The notes: generated by a model not told the origin, from the sequence alone. A DNA stretch of 64,000 nucleotides from Blautia sp. (GCA_023667395.1 JAMPAC010000002.1:62001-126000), one strand, 5' to 3'. Counted from the first letter of the stretch, positions 28,136 through 37,717 are shown. Program-made: numbers and translations.

Positions 28136-28250
28136 GGTAATTCTCCTATGTCCATGGGCAGAACTGAGAATACTGCCCTTTTTCAACAGTATATCACAAA
28201 AAGGGCAAAACGTCATTAAATGACAGGAAAATTAAGAAATAGGTTTTCAC

Positions 28251-28279
28251 TTGCGTAATACAGGGGAGAATAGTATACT
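28251..28279 (+). promoter_or_regulatory. Sigma-A-type promoter for the GtrB-like gene
   Basis: TTGCGT, a 17-base spacer and TATACT lie about 34 bases before the start codon at 28313. Confidence 0.7.
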
Positions 28280-28312
28280 GTTAATAGACTGAAAGAAAGC
28301 GATGGGTAAGAT

Positions 28313-29242
28313 ATGAGTCTGCTGAGCGTGATCGTCCCCTGCTATAATGAAGAGGAAAACATAAAACTGTTTTACACGGAGCTCATAAAAAACGATCCGT
28401 TTTTTGAAAAAGAGGGCATAGAACTGGAACTGCTGTATGTGGATGACGGATCCAGGGACGGCACGGTGAAAGAAGTCAAGAAACTGATCGAGCGGGATCA
28501 AAGGGTGCATCTTGTTTCCTTTTCCAGAAATTTCGGGAAAGAGGCCGCCATGTACGCAGGCCTTGAGAATGCGGCGGGGGATCATGTGGTGCTGATGGAT
28601 GTGGATCTCCAGGATCCGCCGTCCCTCCTGCCGGAAATGCTTTCTTATATAAAGGAGGGGTATGATTCCGTCGCCACCAGGCGGGTCAATCGGAAAGGCG
28701 AGCCGCCGGTGAGGAGTTTCTTTGCCAGGATGTTCTACCGCCTGATGAAAAGGATCTCAAAGACCGAGATCGTGGACGGCGCCAGGGATTACCGGCTGAT
28801 GACCAGGCAGATGGTGGACGCGATCCTGTCAATGCAGGAATACAACCGCTTTACCAAGGGAATATTCGGCTGGGTGGGATTTAACACAAAATGGCTGGAA
28901 TATGAAAATATAGAGCGGGCAAAGGGAGAGACAAAGTGGAATTTCTGGAAACTGCTGGTCTATTCGGTGGAAGGCATTACCGCATTTTCCACGGTGCCGC
29001 TGCTTCTGGCGGCCGGATTGGGCGTGCTGTTCTGTTTCCTGGCATTTTTCATGATTATTTTTGTGATCGTGCGGAAGCTGATTTTCGGCGACCCGGTGTC
29101 CGGCTGGGCGTCCCAGGTGTGTATTATGCTGCTGATCGGCGGGGTGCAGTTTTTCTGTACAGGGATCCTGGGGGAATATCTTGCCAAAACATATATGGAA
29201 GTGAAGAAAAGACCCATATATCTAGTGAAAGAAAAAATATGA
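28313..29242 (+). CDS. GtrB-type polyprenyl-phosphate glycosyltransferase
   Basis: 309 residues. A GT2 domain (about 1-225) has the start LLSVIVPCYNEEENI, VDDGSRDGTV, LMDVDLQDPP (DXD-like) and the acceptor loop ARDYRLMTRQMVDAI. Two C-terminal membrane helices (about 228-255 and 265-290) match the GtrB/DPM1 type that loads glucose or another hexose onto undecaprenyl phosphate. The GtrII-type and GT-C-like genes downstream are its likely users, a three-part surface modification scheme known from phage-type gtr operons. Confidence 0.88.
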   Translation: MSLLSVIVPCYNEEENIKLFYTELIKNDPFFEKEGIELELLYVDDGSRDGTVKEVKKLIERDQRVHLVSFSRNFGKEAAMYAGLENAAGDHVVLMDVDLQDPPSLLPEMLSYIKEGYDSVATRRVNRKGEPPVRSFFARMFYRLMKRISKTEIVDGARDYRLMTRQMVDAILSMQEYNRFTKGIFGWVGFNTKWLEYENIERAKGETKWNFWKLLVYSVEGITAFSTVPLLLAAGLGVLFCFLAFFMIIFVIVRKLIFGDPVSGWASQVCIMLLIGGVQFFCTGILGEYLAKTYMEVKKRPIYLVKEKI

Positions 29243-29367
29243 CCACAACATATCGTATCTTAACGGAATCTTAGCGGGCAGAAAACTATTCAGATGCAGT
29301 ATGATATGGTAAAATTATCCTGCAATCGCAGTAAGGGGCGGCAATCGACATAGAAAGGGGAAGACAC

Positions 29368-29745
29368 ATGGAGATTAATGCCGTTAAAGATTGTGATTTG
29401 GAGAGATACATTACTGATATCATGTTAGACATAGGGGTGCCTGCACATTTAAAAGGATATCAATATCTTAGGGATGCGATTATGCTGTCAGGCAGGGACA
29501 TGGAGGTAGTCAGCAGGGTTACGAAACTGCTTTATCCCACTGTGGCCAGGCACTTCCGAACCACGGATCAGAAAGTGGAACGCGCGATACGAAATGCTAT
29601 TGAAGTATCATGGACGAGAGGCAATACTGATACATTTGAGAAAATGTTTGGCTATTCTGTCTGTTCAGGCAGGACAAGACCTACGAACAGTGAATATATA
29701 GCCCGTATCGCCGACAAAGTTCGCCTGGACATTAAAGCAATGTAA
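29368..29745 (+). CDS. Stand-alone Spo0A C-terminal DNA-binding domain protein
   Basis: 125 residues, essentially one Spo0A effector domain: HLKGYQYLRDAIML, VTKLLYPTVARHFRTTDQKV, ERAIRNAIEVSWTRGN and FGYSVCSGRTRPTNSEYIAR closely follow the Spo0A pattern, including the recognition-helix region. The phospho-receiver domain is absent, so control cannot be by phosphorelay. It may act as a regulator that reads 0A-box-like sites, possibly of the adjacent surface genes. A gaaagggga site precedes it. No frameshifted receiver is seen in the 125 bases upstream. Confidence 0.88.
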   Translation: MEINAVKDCDLERYITDIMLDIGVPAHLKGYQYLRDAIMLSGRDMEVVSRVTKLLYPTVARHFRTTDQKVERAIRNAIEVSWTRGNTDTFEKMFGYSVCSGRTRPTNSEYIARIADKVRLDIKAM

Positions 29746-29805
29746 GGAAACCGGATGTAGGGAGAAAGGTGTTAGTCTTGCCCTGTTACTGCGATTGGAG
29801 TCAAT

Positions 29806-30798
29806 ATGGATTTTGTTCAGGCATTATTGTTGGCACTGGTTGTTTTGTGTCTGTGCGGCTTTCTGGGAAGCGGCGCATTGATCCTTATATACAAGGGGCA
29901 GAGACCTGGAGGGGCGGACGCGCTGCTCACAGGCGAATTGATCCTGACAGGACTGGCGGTAACGGCGCATGTGGCAGCCGTGTTTACCGGACAGTCTTTT
30001 TCTCGTTGCACGATATTTTTCGTAAGCCTTCTGGGAGCGGCGCTGCTCTTTGCGGCAGTCCTGATCCTTTTTTATGGCGTTTCCCGTAAACAAAAGAGAA
30101 AGGAAGGGAAGGGATCTGCGGCAAGTGAGCCAAAGAAACCGGATTCCGTGGAGAAGTTCCTGCTGCTCCTGTTTGGAGTCCTTGTGCTGATACAGCTGTT
30201 CTGCCTTTTACGGAATGCAGGTGTGTATATAAAAAGCGATATGACTGTGGAGACTGTGGGGAGTTTTCTGCGGACGGACGGCCTGTATCAGGTGGATCCA
30301 ATGACGGGACAGGCTTATACGGAAGGAATCCCTGCCCGGCTAAAGATTTTATGTCTGCCAGCGTTGTACGGCTTTCTGTGCAGGCTGTCAGGGCTGACGC
30401 CGGAGACCGTGGTGACAGTGGCCGTGCCGGTATGGACTTTTATAGCCAGTTATGCGGCTTTTTCCTGCGTTGGGACGGGGCTATTCCCGGAAAGCCGGAA
30501 GAAGAGGATATGCTTTTTAATAACAATAGTTATAATTATGTGGGCGGGATGCAGTCTTTACAGTCTGGATGGATTTGACCTGTTGTATTGCGGATATCGC
30601 GGCGTGACGATCCGCAACCTGGTGCTGCTGCCCTATCTGATCTCGCTCTGTCTCAGGAAAAGATGGAGAATGGTCATCCTGTGTGTCCTGGCGGAGGCGT
30701 GCATTGTGTGGACTTTCTATGGTCTGGGAGCCTGTCTGCTGACAGCCGCAGGTCTTTTTCTCACGGAAAGGAGGCGGCGCAATGACGGAACTTCTTAG
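29806..30798 (+). CDS. Polytopic membrane protein, first of an overlapping pair
   Basis: 330 residues with about 8-9 membrane segments and a short outer loop containing TVETVGSFLRTDGLYQVDPM. It resembles the N-terminal half of large clostridial GT-C-like membrane proteins (a DUF6077-like layout is possible). It ends in a charged RRRRNDGTS tail and overlaps the next gene by 17 bases. The pair may be a natural split of one protein or two subunits. Function not recognised; surface glycosylation is inferred from the neighbours. Confidence 0.6.
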   Translation: MDFVQALLLALVVLCLCGFLGSGALILIYKGQRPGGADALLTGELILTGLAVTAHVAAVFTGQSFSRCTIFFVSLLGAALLFAAVLILFYGVSRKQKRKEGKGSAASEPKKPDSVEKFLLLLFGVLVLIQLFCLLRNAGVYIKSDMTVETVGSFLRTDGLYQVDPMTGQAYTEGIPARLKILCLPALYGFLCRLSGLTPETVVTVAVPVWTFIASYAAFSCVGTGLFPESRKKRICFLITIVIIMWAGCSLYSLDGFDLLYCGYRGVTIRNLVLLPYLISLCLRKRWRMVILCVLAEACIVWTFYGLGACLLTAAGLFLTERRRRNDGTS

Positions 30799-31648
30799 GA
30801 ATGCGTGGCAGGGCTGGTTCCGGGTCACGGGGGACGGGAAGGTCATGGCTCTTTTTCTGGTATCCCTGCTGTTTCTCTGGCTCGGCCATAAACAGGAGAA
30901 ACAGAAAGCGTTTCTGCGCTACGGAACCGTTTCGGCATTGTGCTGTATCGTGCCGGTGACTGCGGCGGCGCTGATGCTGTATCAGACCAGGTTTTATGAT
31001 TACGAATGGATCTGGAGCATTGTGCCGGTGACGATCGTAACCGCCTATGCAGGGACTAAGGCGCTGGCGGAATACTGGCAGGGTTTTCGCAGGGAGGCCT
31101 GGCGGACGGGGTTGCCTGTGACGGCGGGGCTGCTGGCGGCTGCGTTCCTGTGCGGGGGTTTGAGCGGCGCGGATATTGACCGGAAAGGCGAGAGGGCATG
31201 GCGGGAACGGACGGAAAATATCCTGGAGGCCGTGGGCACGGGAACGGAAGCAGACCCTGTCTGTATGTGGGCTCCCCGGAAGATCATGGAGTACGCCCGT
31301 CGTCTGGACGGCAGTGTCTTGCTGCCTTATGGACGGAATATGTGGGAGGAAGCCCTGGGAGCATATTCCTATGACATTTATCCTGAAGAAATCCAAAAGA
31401 TGTATCAATGGATGAGCCTTGTGGAGGAGACATGCGTTGAAGGCGATCTTGACATCACATATCTTGTGACCGAGAAGATGGAGGAGCAGAAGCTTTCCAC
31501 CGCAGAATGCCTGGATACGGCAAGGCGGGCAGGTGTGGGGTTCCTGATCCTGCCCGAGAATACAAACCATATGTTATTGAATGAAGTGACAGATGTTACC
31601 GGCGTCCAGCCGGAACCGAGCCAGGGATATTATGTCTTTCGGTTATAG
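30782..31648 (+). CDS. Membrane protein with outer C-terminal domain, second of an overlapping pair
   Basis: 288 residues. Four hydrophobic segments in the first 130 residues are followed by a polar domain (about 135-288) with GSVLLPYGRNMWEEALGAYS and AGVGFLILPENTNHML, similar in style to the soluble tails of GT-C-like proteins. The ATG is preceded by a strong aaggagg site inside the previous gene, which favours a genuine restart over a sequencing frameshift. Together with the previous gene it would give about 620 residues, a usual size for a single GT-C protein. Confidence 0.55.
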   Translation: MTELLRNAWQGWFRVTGDGKVMALFLVSLLFLWLGHKQEKQKAFLRYGTVSALCCIVPVTAAALMLYQTRFYDYEWIWSIVPVTIVTAYAGTKALAEYWQGFRREAWRTGLPVTAGLLAAAFLCGGLSGADIDRKGERAWRERTENILEAVGTGTEADPVCMWAPRKIMEYARRLDGSVLLPYGRNMWEEALGAYSYDIYPEEIQKMYQWMSLVEETCVEGDLDITYLVTEKMEEQKLSTAECLDTARRAGVGFLILPENTNHMLLNEVTDVTGVQPEPSQGYYVFRL

Positions 31649-31677
31649 GGAATACAGGGAAAGGGACTGTGGGTAAT

Positions 31678-32436
31678 ATGGGCGATCTGGTCAGCGTAAT
31701 CGTACCGGTATATAATGTGGAGAAATTCATAGAGGAGACCATGGATTGTGTGCTGGCGCAGACATATCCTGACTGGGAGCTTCTGTTGGTGGAGGACTGT
31801 AGTAATGACAGTACTGTCACTTTGATATGCCAGTATATGGAAAGAACCGGAGACGCCAGGATACGGCTGATCAGGCAGCCCTCCAATATGGGGGCGGCGA
31901 GGGCCCGGAACCGGGGACTGAAAGAGGCAAAAGGGCGCTATATCTCCTATCTGGACGCAGACGATCTCTGGATGCCGGAAAAGCTGGAGAGAGAACTGGC
32001 GTTCATGAGGGAAAAAGACGCGGCCTTTGCCTTTACCGGATATGAGTTTGCGGACGAGACCGGAAAAGGCCTGGGGAAAGTGGTACATGTGCCGGAACGC
32101 CTGACCTACAGGCAGGCCCTGAGTAATACCACCATTTTCACAACAACCGTTATGTTTGACCTGGGGAAACTGTCGAAGGAGCAGCTTGAGATGCCGGTCA
32201 TGAAAAGCGAGGATACGGCGTTATGGTTCAGGGTGCTCCGCAGCGGGGTGACGGCATACGGACTGGACGAAAACCTGGTCAAATACCGCAGACCGGGGAA
32301 ATCCCTGTCCTCCAACAAACTGGAGGCGCTGCGCAGGATCTGGTTCCTGTATCGCAAGGCGGAAGGCATGAATGTCATAAGCAGCGCATGGCATTTCTGT
32401 TTCTGGGCGCTGCGTGCCGTGAAGAGGAGAATTTAA
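31678..32436 (+). CDS. Family 2 glycosyltransferase
   Basis: 252-residue GT-A fold enzyme: LVSVIVPVYNVEKFIEETMD, VEDCSNDSTV, GAARARNRGLKEAKGRYISY and the metal-binding LDADDLW. The acceptor half includes MKSEDTALWFRVLRSG. It is cytosolic and probably adds one sugar to a lipid-linked glycan. The ATG at 31678 was preferred to a GTG at 31669, which is too close to the aaggga site. Substrates cannot be told from sequence. Confidence 0.88.
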   Translation: MGDLVSVIVPVYNVEKFIEETMDCVLAQTYPDWELLLVEDCSNDSTVTLICQYMERTGDARIRLIRQPSNMGAARARNRGLKEAKGRYISYLDADDLWMPEKLERELAFMREKDAAFAFTGYEFADETGKGLGKVVHVPERLTYRQALSNTTIFTTTVMFDLGKLSKEQLEMPVMKSEDTALWFRVLRSGVTAYGLDENLVKYRRPGKSLSSNKLEALRRIWFLYRKAEGMNVISSAWHFCFWALRAVKRRI

Positions 32437-32452
32437 TTCCGGGAGTTATTTT

Positions 32453-34486
32453 ATGAGGACACTATTTGGGAAAAACAGGTTTATATATGCTGTCATACTG
32501 TTTTTCAGCGTCTTTACTGTTTTTATGACATGTGTGTCTCCGGCCTCCATGTGGCAGGGGCTTGGTTTCCTTGCCTACCAGCTTCTGGCAGTCCTTTTGC
32601 CGGGGATGGCGTTGGTGTATGCGCTCCGGCTTCCTGTGCTCCGCGATATGGAAGTGGTCGCATGGGGATATGGCCTGGGGCAGGCGCTGAGTGTGGCACA
32701 GTATTTCCTGCTGGCTGCAGCAGGCCGCCTGGATCTGGCTTTTGCGCTGCAGTGCATGATCGTACTGGGGGGGGGAGTTTACCTGCTGTTTGTCTGCATC
32801 CGGCGGAAGCTTCCGCCGGTGGAGAGGACGTCAGGCAGGGAGACGCTGACGGTTCTGGGGTTTGCGGCACTAAGCCTGACGATCCGTTTTTTTACGTATT
32901 ACAGCCGGAATCTGCTGCCGGAACCGGGGCATGACGTGGTATTCCCTAACCAGGATATCCTGTTTTACATCGGAAACGCGATCAGCGCTGGAAAGGGCTT
33001 CCCGGTACAGGAATTCCGATTCGCGGGGCAGCAGTTCAGATATCATTATTTCGGAAGCCTGATGCTGGAGATGGCCTCCAAGACAACGGGCATTCCGGAA
33101 CTGACGCTGGAATTCTGTTTTTCCTGGATACAGGCGCCGTTTCTGCTGGTCACCGGTTTCTGGTGCCTGATGCGGCGGATGCGCGTTTCAGGGAAATGGT
33201 GCGCGCTGGGGGAATTTCTGCTGCTGTTTACTACGGGCTGGGAACTGATTGTCTATATTGCCTTTCAGGAGAAAATGTATGTCTCGCCTTTTGGCTATGA
33301 CGTGGGTCTTGCGTTTGCGGTATTGACGGTTACATTCATGCTGGTGCAGTGTGATCTGGAGCGGATGCATTTTGGCGTATGGGCGTCGGTTCTTCTTGCC
33401 TTTACACTATGTACCGGAGCCAAGGCGCCGGTTGCCGTTGTGATCCTGGTGTTCCTGGGCGGGGTATGTGCCCTCTGGCTGTTCGGGCAAAGAAAAGCGG
33501 GTCAGGCCCTGGCCTATGGGATTCCCCTTGTGGCGGTCTTCGTGTTCCTGTTCTTTACGGTGGTTTCCGAGGGAATGTCCACAGTGTCACACAACCAGAC
33601 GGGGCTGTTTTTTTCCCTCACCGGTCATCTGTATGAGTGCGGTCTGGGAAGAGCCTATTATGATATGGTGGAAAAGGGAATGCCGGGGATTTTGGGAAAA
33701 ATATTGATCATACTGGCTTACTTTTTCGGGGCGAATCCCGTTATTTACGGTCTGTTTTACCCAGCCCTGTTCTGCCGGGTCAGAAGAGAGGGGCGGAAAG
33801 CGCTGTTTTCCGTCGATGGTTCCCTGGTGGCATCCGTGGCGGCGGGAATGCTGTTGACGCTGTTTACGAAGCAGTCGGGAAATTCCCAGATGTACTTTGC
33901 CATGACAGCGATGCCTTTCGCGGCCGCATATGACATGCGCTGGCTGACGGACAGGCGGAGAGGGAAAAGCGGTGCGGAGATCATTTTCCGGGGCGCGGTG
34001 GCAGCGGCGCTGCTGGCATCCGTGGGATGCTGGTTCCATATCCTCTGGGTTCATCTGGAGGAAGGCTGTGTGAAACTGGCCCGCCAGGATGTCTTTGAGG
34101 ACGTTAACAACAGCATTACCTGGGAAGAGTATGAGGCTTTCCTCTGGATCAGGGATCATACGGAGGAGGACGCGGTGATGCTCTGCAATACGGCAATGCA
34201 TGACCAGCTGTATGAGAATTTTATCGTAGGGGTCTGTACGGAAAGGCAGATGTGGATAGAGGGCTGGCGTTATGTGGCGGGATATCTGGACCAGGAGAGC
34301 ATTCAGGAGCGCCGGGATATGATCGGGGCCGCATATGCGGAGGGAAAAGCGCTGGAGACAGCGGAGCGCGCGGGAGCGGAATACGTCATCTGGATCCGGC
34401 GGCTGGATCCCCAGGCACTGCTTTCCCCGCTGGAAGACAGGAAGATCTACGACAATGAAAGCGTTGCGGTCTATCAGATCGATTAA
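32453..34486 (+). CDS. Large GT-C-like polytopic membrane protein
   Basis: 677 residues with about 12-14 membrane segments and a soluble C-terminal domain (about 540-677). The first large outer loop has PGHDVVFPNQDILFYIGNAI and FRFAGQQFRYHYFGSLMLE, acidic/aromatic-rich as in polyprenyl-sugar-dependent GT-C enzymes. The tail (EYEAFLWIRDHTEEDAVMLC, FIVGVCTERQMWIEGWRY) resembles the outer domain of YfhO/DUF2298-like proteins. It probably transfers a sugar outside the membrane. Sits in a plus-strand run with the GT2 gene 16 bases upstream. Confidence 0.6.
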   Translation: MRTLFGKNRFIYAVILFFSVFTVFMTCVSPASMWQGLGFLAYQLLAVLLPGMALVYALRLPVLRDMEVVAWGYGLGQALSVAQYFLLAAAGRLDLAFALQCMIVLGGGVYLLFVCIRRKLPPVERTSGRETLTVLGFAALSLTIRFFTYYSRNLLPEPGHDVVFPNQDILFYIGNAISAGKGFPVQEFRFAGQQFRYHYFGSLMLEMASKTTGIPELTLEFCFSWIQAPFLLVTGFWCLMRRMRVSGKWCALGEFLLLFTTGWELIVYIAFQEKMYVSPFGYDVGLAFAVLTVTFMLVQCDLERMHFGVWASVLLAFTLCTGAKAPVAVVILVFLGGVCALWLFGQRKAGQALAYGIPLVAVFVFLFFTVVSEGMSTVSHNQTGLFFSLTGHLYECGLGRAYYDMVEKGMPGILGKILIILAYFFGANPVIYGLFYPALFCRVRREGRKALFSVDGSLVASVAAGMLLTLFTKQSGNSQMYFAMTAMPFAAAYDMRWLTDRRRGKSGAEIIFRGAVAAALLASVGCWFHILWVHLEEGCVKLARQDVFEDVNNSITWEEYEAFLWIRDHTEEDAVMLCNTAMHDQLYENFIVGVCTERQMWIEGWRYVAGYLDQESIQERRDMIGAAYAEGKALETAERAGAEYVIWIRRLDPQALLSPLEDRKIYDNESVAVYQID

Positions 34487-34500
34487 GGAGAGTGGCAGGA

Positions 34501-36147
34501 ATGAAAGCGTTTTGGGAGGATATCAGGTATTTCTGGTCGGATAAATTTTATGCCATAACGGTATCCCTGGCAGCAGTGTGCAGTTATGGCTTTAAGATTT
34601 CCCATGAGACGATAGGTATCGACGATACCTGTATCCCCCTGTATTTCGAGGATGGACTGGCTCCCGCGGTGGGAAGATGGACATTGTATCTCCTCAATAA
34701 ATTCTTTCATATATCGGATTTTGCCCCGTGGATGACGGAACTAGCGGGAGTGCTGCTGCTGCTCTTCGCTGCCACGGCCTGGTGCGTGGTGTTCTCCCGG
34801 ATCCTGGGCAGGGAAAAATATATGGCAGGATATACTTTCTTTGCGGCTCTATTCCTCTCCTGCCCATTGATCAGCGAGATATATGTATATTACCTGCATA
34901 ACGGCATCAGTCTGGCCTACGCGCTGACAGCCATCGGGCTGCTCCTGCTGCTGAATGCCATGGAGGCGGGGACGGACGGGAAAAAGAGGCTGATCCGGAT
35001 TGTGGCGGCGGCCGCCGGACTGACAGTGGCGCTGGGCTGTTATGAATCTTTTATGATCGTATTTGCCATGGGCGCCGTAATGATATTTATTCTGGTCAGG
35101 GGATTTGGGAATCAGGAACGGGGATATTGTTCGTCCCCCTGGGCATGGCTGGGGGCGTTGGCAGCCACGGCAACGCTGGCCATAGGGTTCCGGTGGCTGG
35201 TATTAAAACTGATCCTGGGGATTTTCCGGATTGGGATTCCGGAAAGCTTCCGGGTGGAGTACCGGAGCGTGTTTTCATTTACGGAAATGAGCGCGGCGGA
35301 GTTCTTCATGATCCTGAAGCGGCATTGGGTCAAATATTACCTGAATGCGTTCGCTTACCGGCCTGTTACCGTGCTGGTACTGGGCATTCTGACGCTGCTG
35401 GTTGTCTGCGTTATCATGGGCATTCGGAAAAAGGATATTTTCCTGCCGCTGGCGGCGCTGGCGGCGCCCATCCTGCCGGTATGCATGGTGCTCATTGAAG
35501 GGAAAGATACCTACTACCGGGCGGCCCAGTATGTGCCGCTGGTGGGGGCTTTTGCGGTATTCCTCCTGCTGAAGCTGGCGAAAGAGCATCTTCCCGGATT
35601 CTGCATGAAACTGGGAATGGCGCTGGCTTTTATCCTTTTATGGAATCAGTGTGCGGAGATGAATCAATGGTTTTATGTGGATTACATGAAATATCAGGAT
35701 GCCAGGAACGTGATGGAGCAGGTGGCTTACGACCTGGAAAGGGAGTATGATACCGGGAAACCCGTGGTATTCAGGGGCGCGTATTTTGTACCTTATGGGA
35801 TCGTGGAAAACGCGTACCTGGAGTGTGACTCCAGGGAATATGGCTGGATCCGCAGGATCGGCGATATGGTGGATCCGCACCTGGTGGAAAAGTATAACGC
35901 CGAAGACGGGCATGGCTATGACTTTGCCGAAACTCCCGTAAATTCTGCCCTGAGGTGGGGAGCCACCGCCTTTGACGGCACGGGGACCCAGCTGGGGAAT
36001 TTCATGCGGATGCTGGGGCATGATTTTGAGATTGAGACAGACCTTTTGAAGATAGAAGAGGCGCAGGAACTTGCGGAGGATATGCCTGAATTCCCGAAAA
36101 CGGGCTATATTATGGAGTGTGAGGAGTATATTATCGTGAATTTATAA
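34501..36147 (+). CDS. GtrII-type glucosyltransferase family membrane protein
   Basis: 548 residues with about 10-11 membrane segments. The start pattern SHETIGIDDTCIPLYFEDGL followed by APAVGRWTLYLLNKFFH fits the GtrII family (PF14264), which transfers glucose from undecaprenyl-phosphate-glucose to surface glycans. A soluble domain fills about 400-548. The ATG at 34501 is preferred to GTG at 34492, which abuts the aaggag site. The donor maker would be the GtrB-like gene at 28313. Confidence 0.8.
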   Translation: MKAFWEDIRYFWSDKFYAITVSLAAVCSYGFKISHETIGIDDTCIPLYFEDGLAPAVGRWTLYLLNKFFHISDFAPWMTELAGVLLLLFAATAWCVVFSRILGREKYMAGYTFFAALFLSCPLISEIYVYYLHNGISLAYALTAIGLLLLLNAMEAGTDGKKRLIRIVAAAAGLTVALGCYESFMIVFAMGAVMIFILVRGFGNQERGYCSSPWAWLGALAATATLAIGFRWLVLKLILGIFRIGIPESFRVEYRSVFSFTEMSAAEFFMILKRHWVKYYLNAFAYRPVTVLVLGILTLLVVCVIMGIRKKDIFLPLAALAAPILPVCMVLIEGKDTYYRAAQYVPLVGAFAVFLLLKLAKEHLPGFCMKLGMALAFILLWNQCAEMNQWFYVDYMKYQDARNVMEQVAYDLEREYDTGKPVVFRGAYFVPYGIVENAYLECDSREYGWIRRIGDMVDPHLVEKYNAEDGHGYDFAETPVNSALRWGATAFDGTGTQLGNFMRMLGHDFEIETDLLKIEEAQELAEDMPEFPKTGYIMECEEYIIVNL

Positions 36148-36190
36148 AAAGAAAGAATTTTCAGGATTTCTGTACGAATGTGGGAAAATG

Positions 36191-36199
36191 TGGTATACT
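36191..36199 (+). promoter_or_regulatory. Extended -10 promoter for the polysaccharide operon
   Basis: TGgTATACT (extended -10) lies about 45 bases before the sugar transferase start. No convincing -35 is present, as is often the case with an extended -10. It marks the start of the second surface-polysaccharide operon. Confidence 0.6.
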
Positions 36200-36244
36200 A
36201 ACTAAATATATGTTTATACCGAAAATAATCGGAGGAAATAGATC

Positions 36245-37717
36245 TTGAGTGCGGTTACCAACGAAGAAAAGCTAAAAAGACTGGAAAAATATAAGCGGTT
36301 GATCAATCTTGCACTGGTGATGGTCTGCCTGGCCCTGGAGGTAGGGGATTTCGCCTATCACTGGCTGGTTCATTTTCAGTACAGCGTGGTGGAACAGCTG
36401 CAGGATTTCTGGAGGATGGGGCATGTGGCGGAGGTCAGCTTTTACGCCCTTGTGCTCATTTCCCTTTCCAACATGTATGGGGGAATGCGCCTGGGATACC
36501 TGAAAAATGTGGAATTGATCTTTTCGCAGGTGTTTTCCACCATCCTGGCCAATATCATCATATATTTTGAACTTTCCATCATGGCGCATCAGGCCTTTGT
36601 TCCCAAGGTATTCCTGATGATGATGACGGAACAGACCCTGATCGTGATCGTATATATCAATGTGGCGAACCGCATCTATAAATCCATCTTTCCGCCCCGG
36701 AAACTGTTTCTGATCCACGGTTACAGACCGGCTGAGAGTATCTGCGGCAAGTTTGAGAGCCGGAAGGACAAGTATGAGATCACCAGGACAGCCCATATCA
36801 GGGAGGGTTATAAAAAGATCTGCGAAATGATAGAAGAAGCCTACGGAAATGAGGAATGCAATGCGGTGGTGATCGGGGATATGTCCGTGGAGAACAGGAA
36901 CCTTTTGCTGAAATTCTGTTATGGAAAAGGCATCCGCGTGTATCTGCTTCCTAAAATTACAGATGTTATTTTGATGGGGGCGGAGGAACTTCATATATTT
37001 GACACCCCGATCCTGTTGACAAGGGAATACTGTCTGACCATGGAACAGAGGTTTATAAAGCGCATGCTGGATATTGTATGCGCTTTGATTCTGTTGACCA
37101 TTGCCTCTCCTTTTATGATCCTGACGGCCATCGCCATCAAGTTGTATGACGGCGGCCCCGTGTTGTACAGACAGGTCCGCTGTACCCTGGGCTGCAGGGA
37201 ATTTCAGATCATGAAATTCCGGAGTATGCGGACAGACGCGGAAAAAGACGGCGTGGCAAGGCTGGCGAAGAAGAATGACGACCGCATCACGCCCATCGGG
37301 AAATTTATCCGTAAATGCAGGATAGACGAGCTTCCCCAGCTTTTCAACATCCTGAAAGGGGATATGTCCTTTATCGGTCCCAGGCCGGAACGTCCGGAGA
37401 TCATCGAGCAGTATCTGGAAGTGATGCCGGAATTTGCCTATCGCATGAAAGTCAAGGCCGGGCTTGCCGGTTTTGCGCAGGTTTATGGGAAATACAATAC
37501 TTCTCCTTACGACAAACTGAAGCTGGATCTGACTTATATTGAAAATTATTCCCTGTGGATGGATCTTAAGTTGATGATGCTGACGTTGAAGGTGCTTTTT
37601 TGGCCGGACAGCACGGAAGGCGTGGAAACCGAGCAGATCACCGCGCTTCGGGAGGAGAAAGAATGGAGGGAGAGCGAATGTGGGAAGGAAGTTATGGAAA
37701 AGAACCATTTGACTTGA
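36245..37717 (+). CDS. Polyprenyl glycosylphosphotransferase (initiating sugar transferase)
   Basis: 490 residues. Four membrane helices and a nucleotide-binding-like middle domain (about 155-270) precede the bacterial sugar transferase domain (about 275-475): a reentrant helix RMLDIVCALILLTIASPFM, then YRQVRCTLGCREFQIMKFRS, GKFIRKCRIDELPQLFNILK, GDMSFIGPRPERP and YGKYNTSPYDKLKLDLTYIE. It starts glycan assembly by moving a sugar-1-phosphate to undecaprenyl phosphate. The start is a TTG with ggagga eight bases upstream. It overlaps the next gene. Confidence 0.92.
   Translation: MSAVTNEEKLKRLEKYKRLINLALVMVCLALEVGDFAYHWLVHFQYSVVEQLQDFWRMGHVAEVSFYALVLISLSNMYGGMRLGYLKNVELIFSQVFSTILANIIIYFELSIMAHQAFVPKVFLMMMTEQTLIVIVYINVANRIYKSIFPPRKLFLIHGYRPAESICGKFESRKDKYEITRTAHIREGYKKICEMIEEAYGNEECNAVVIGDMSVENRNLLLKFCYGKGIRVYLLPKITDVILMGAEELHIFDTPILLTREYCLTMEQRFIKRMLDIVCALILLTIASPFMILTAIAIKLYDGGPVLYRQVRCTLGCREFQIMKFRSMRTDAEKDGVARLAKKNDDRITPIGKFIRKCRIDELPQLFNILKGDMSFIGPRPERPEIIEQYLEVMPEFAYRMKVKAGLAGFAQVYGKYNTSPYDKLKLDLTYIENYSLWMDLKLMMLTLKVLFWPDSTEGVETEQITALREEKEWRESECGKEVMEKNHLT

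Noticed and set aside
27449-28223. Plus-strand frames opposite the DUF3048 lipoprotein gene
   Set aside because: The minus-strand protein has a lipobox, a ribosome site and family motifs; the plus-strand frames have none.
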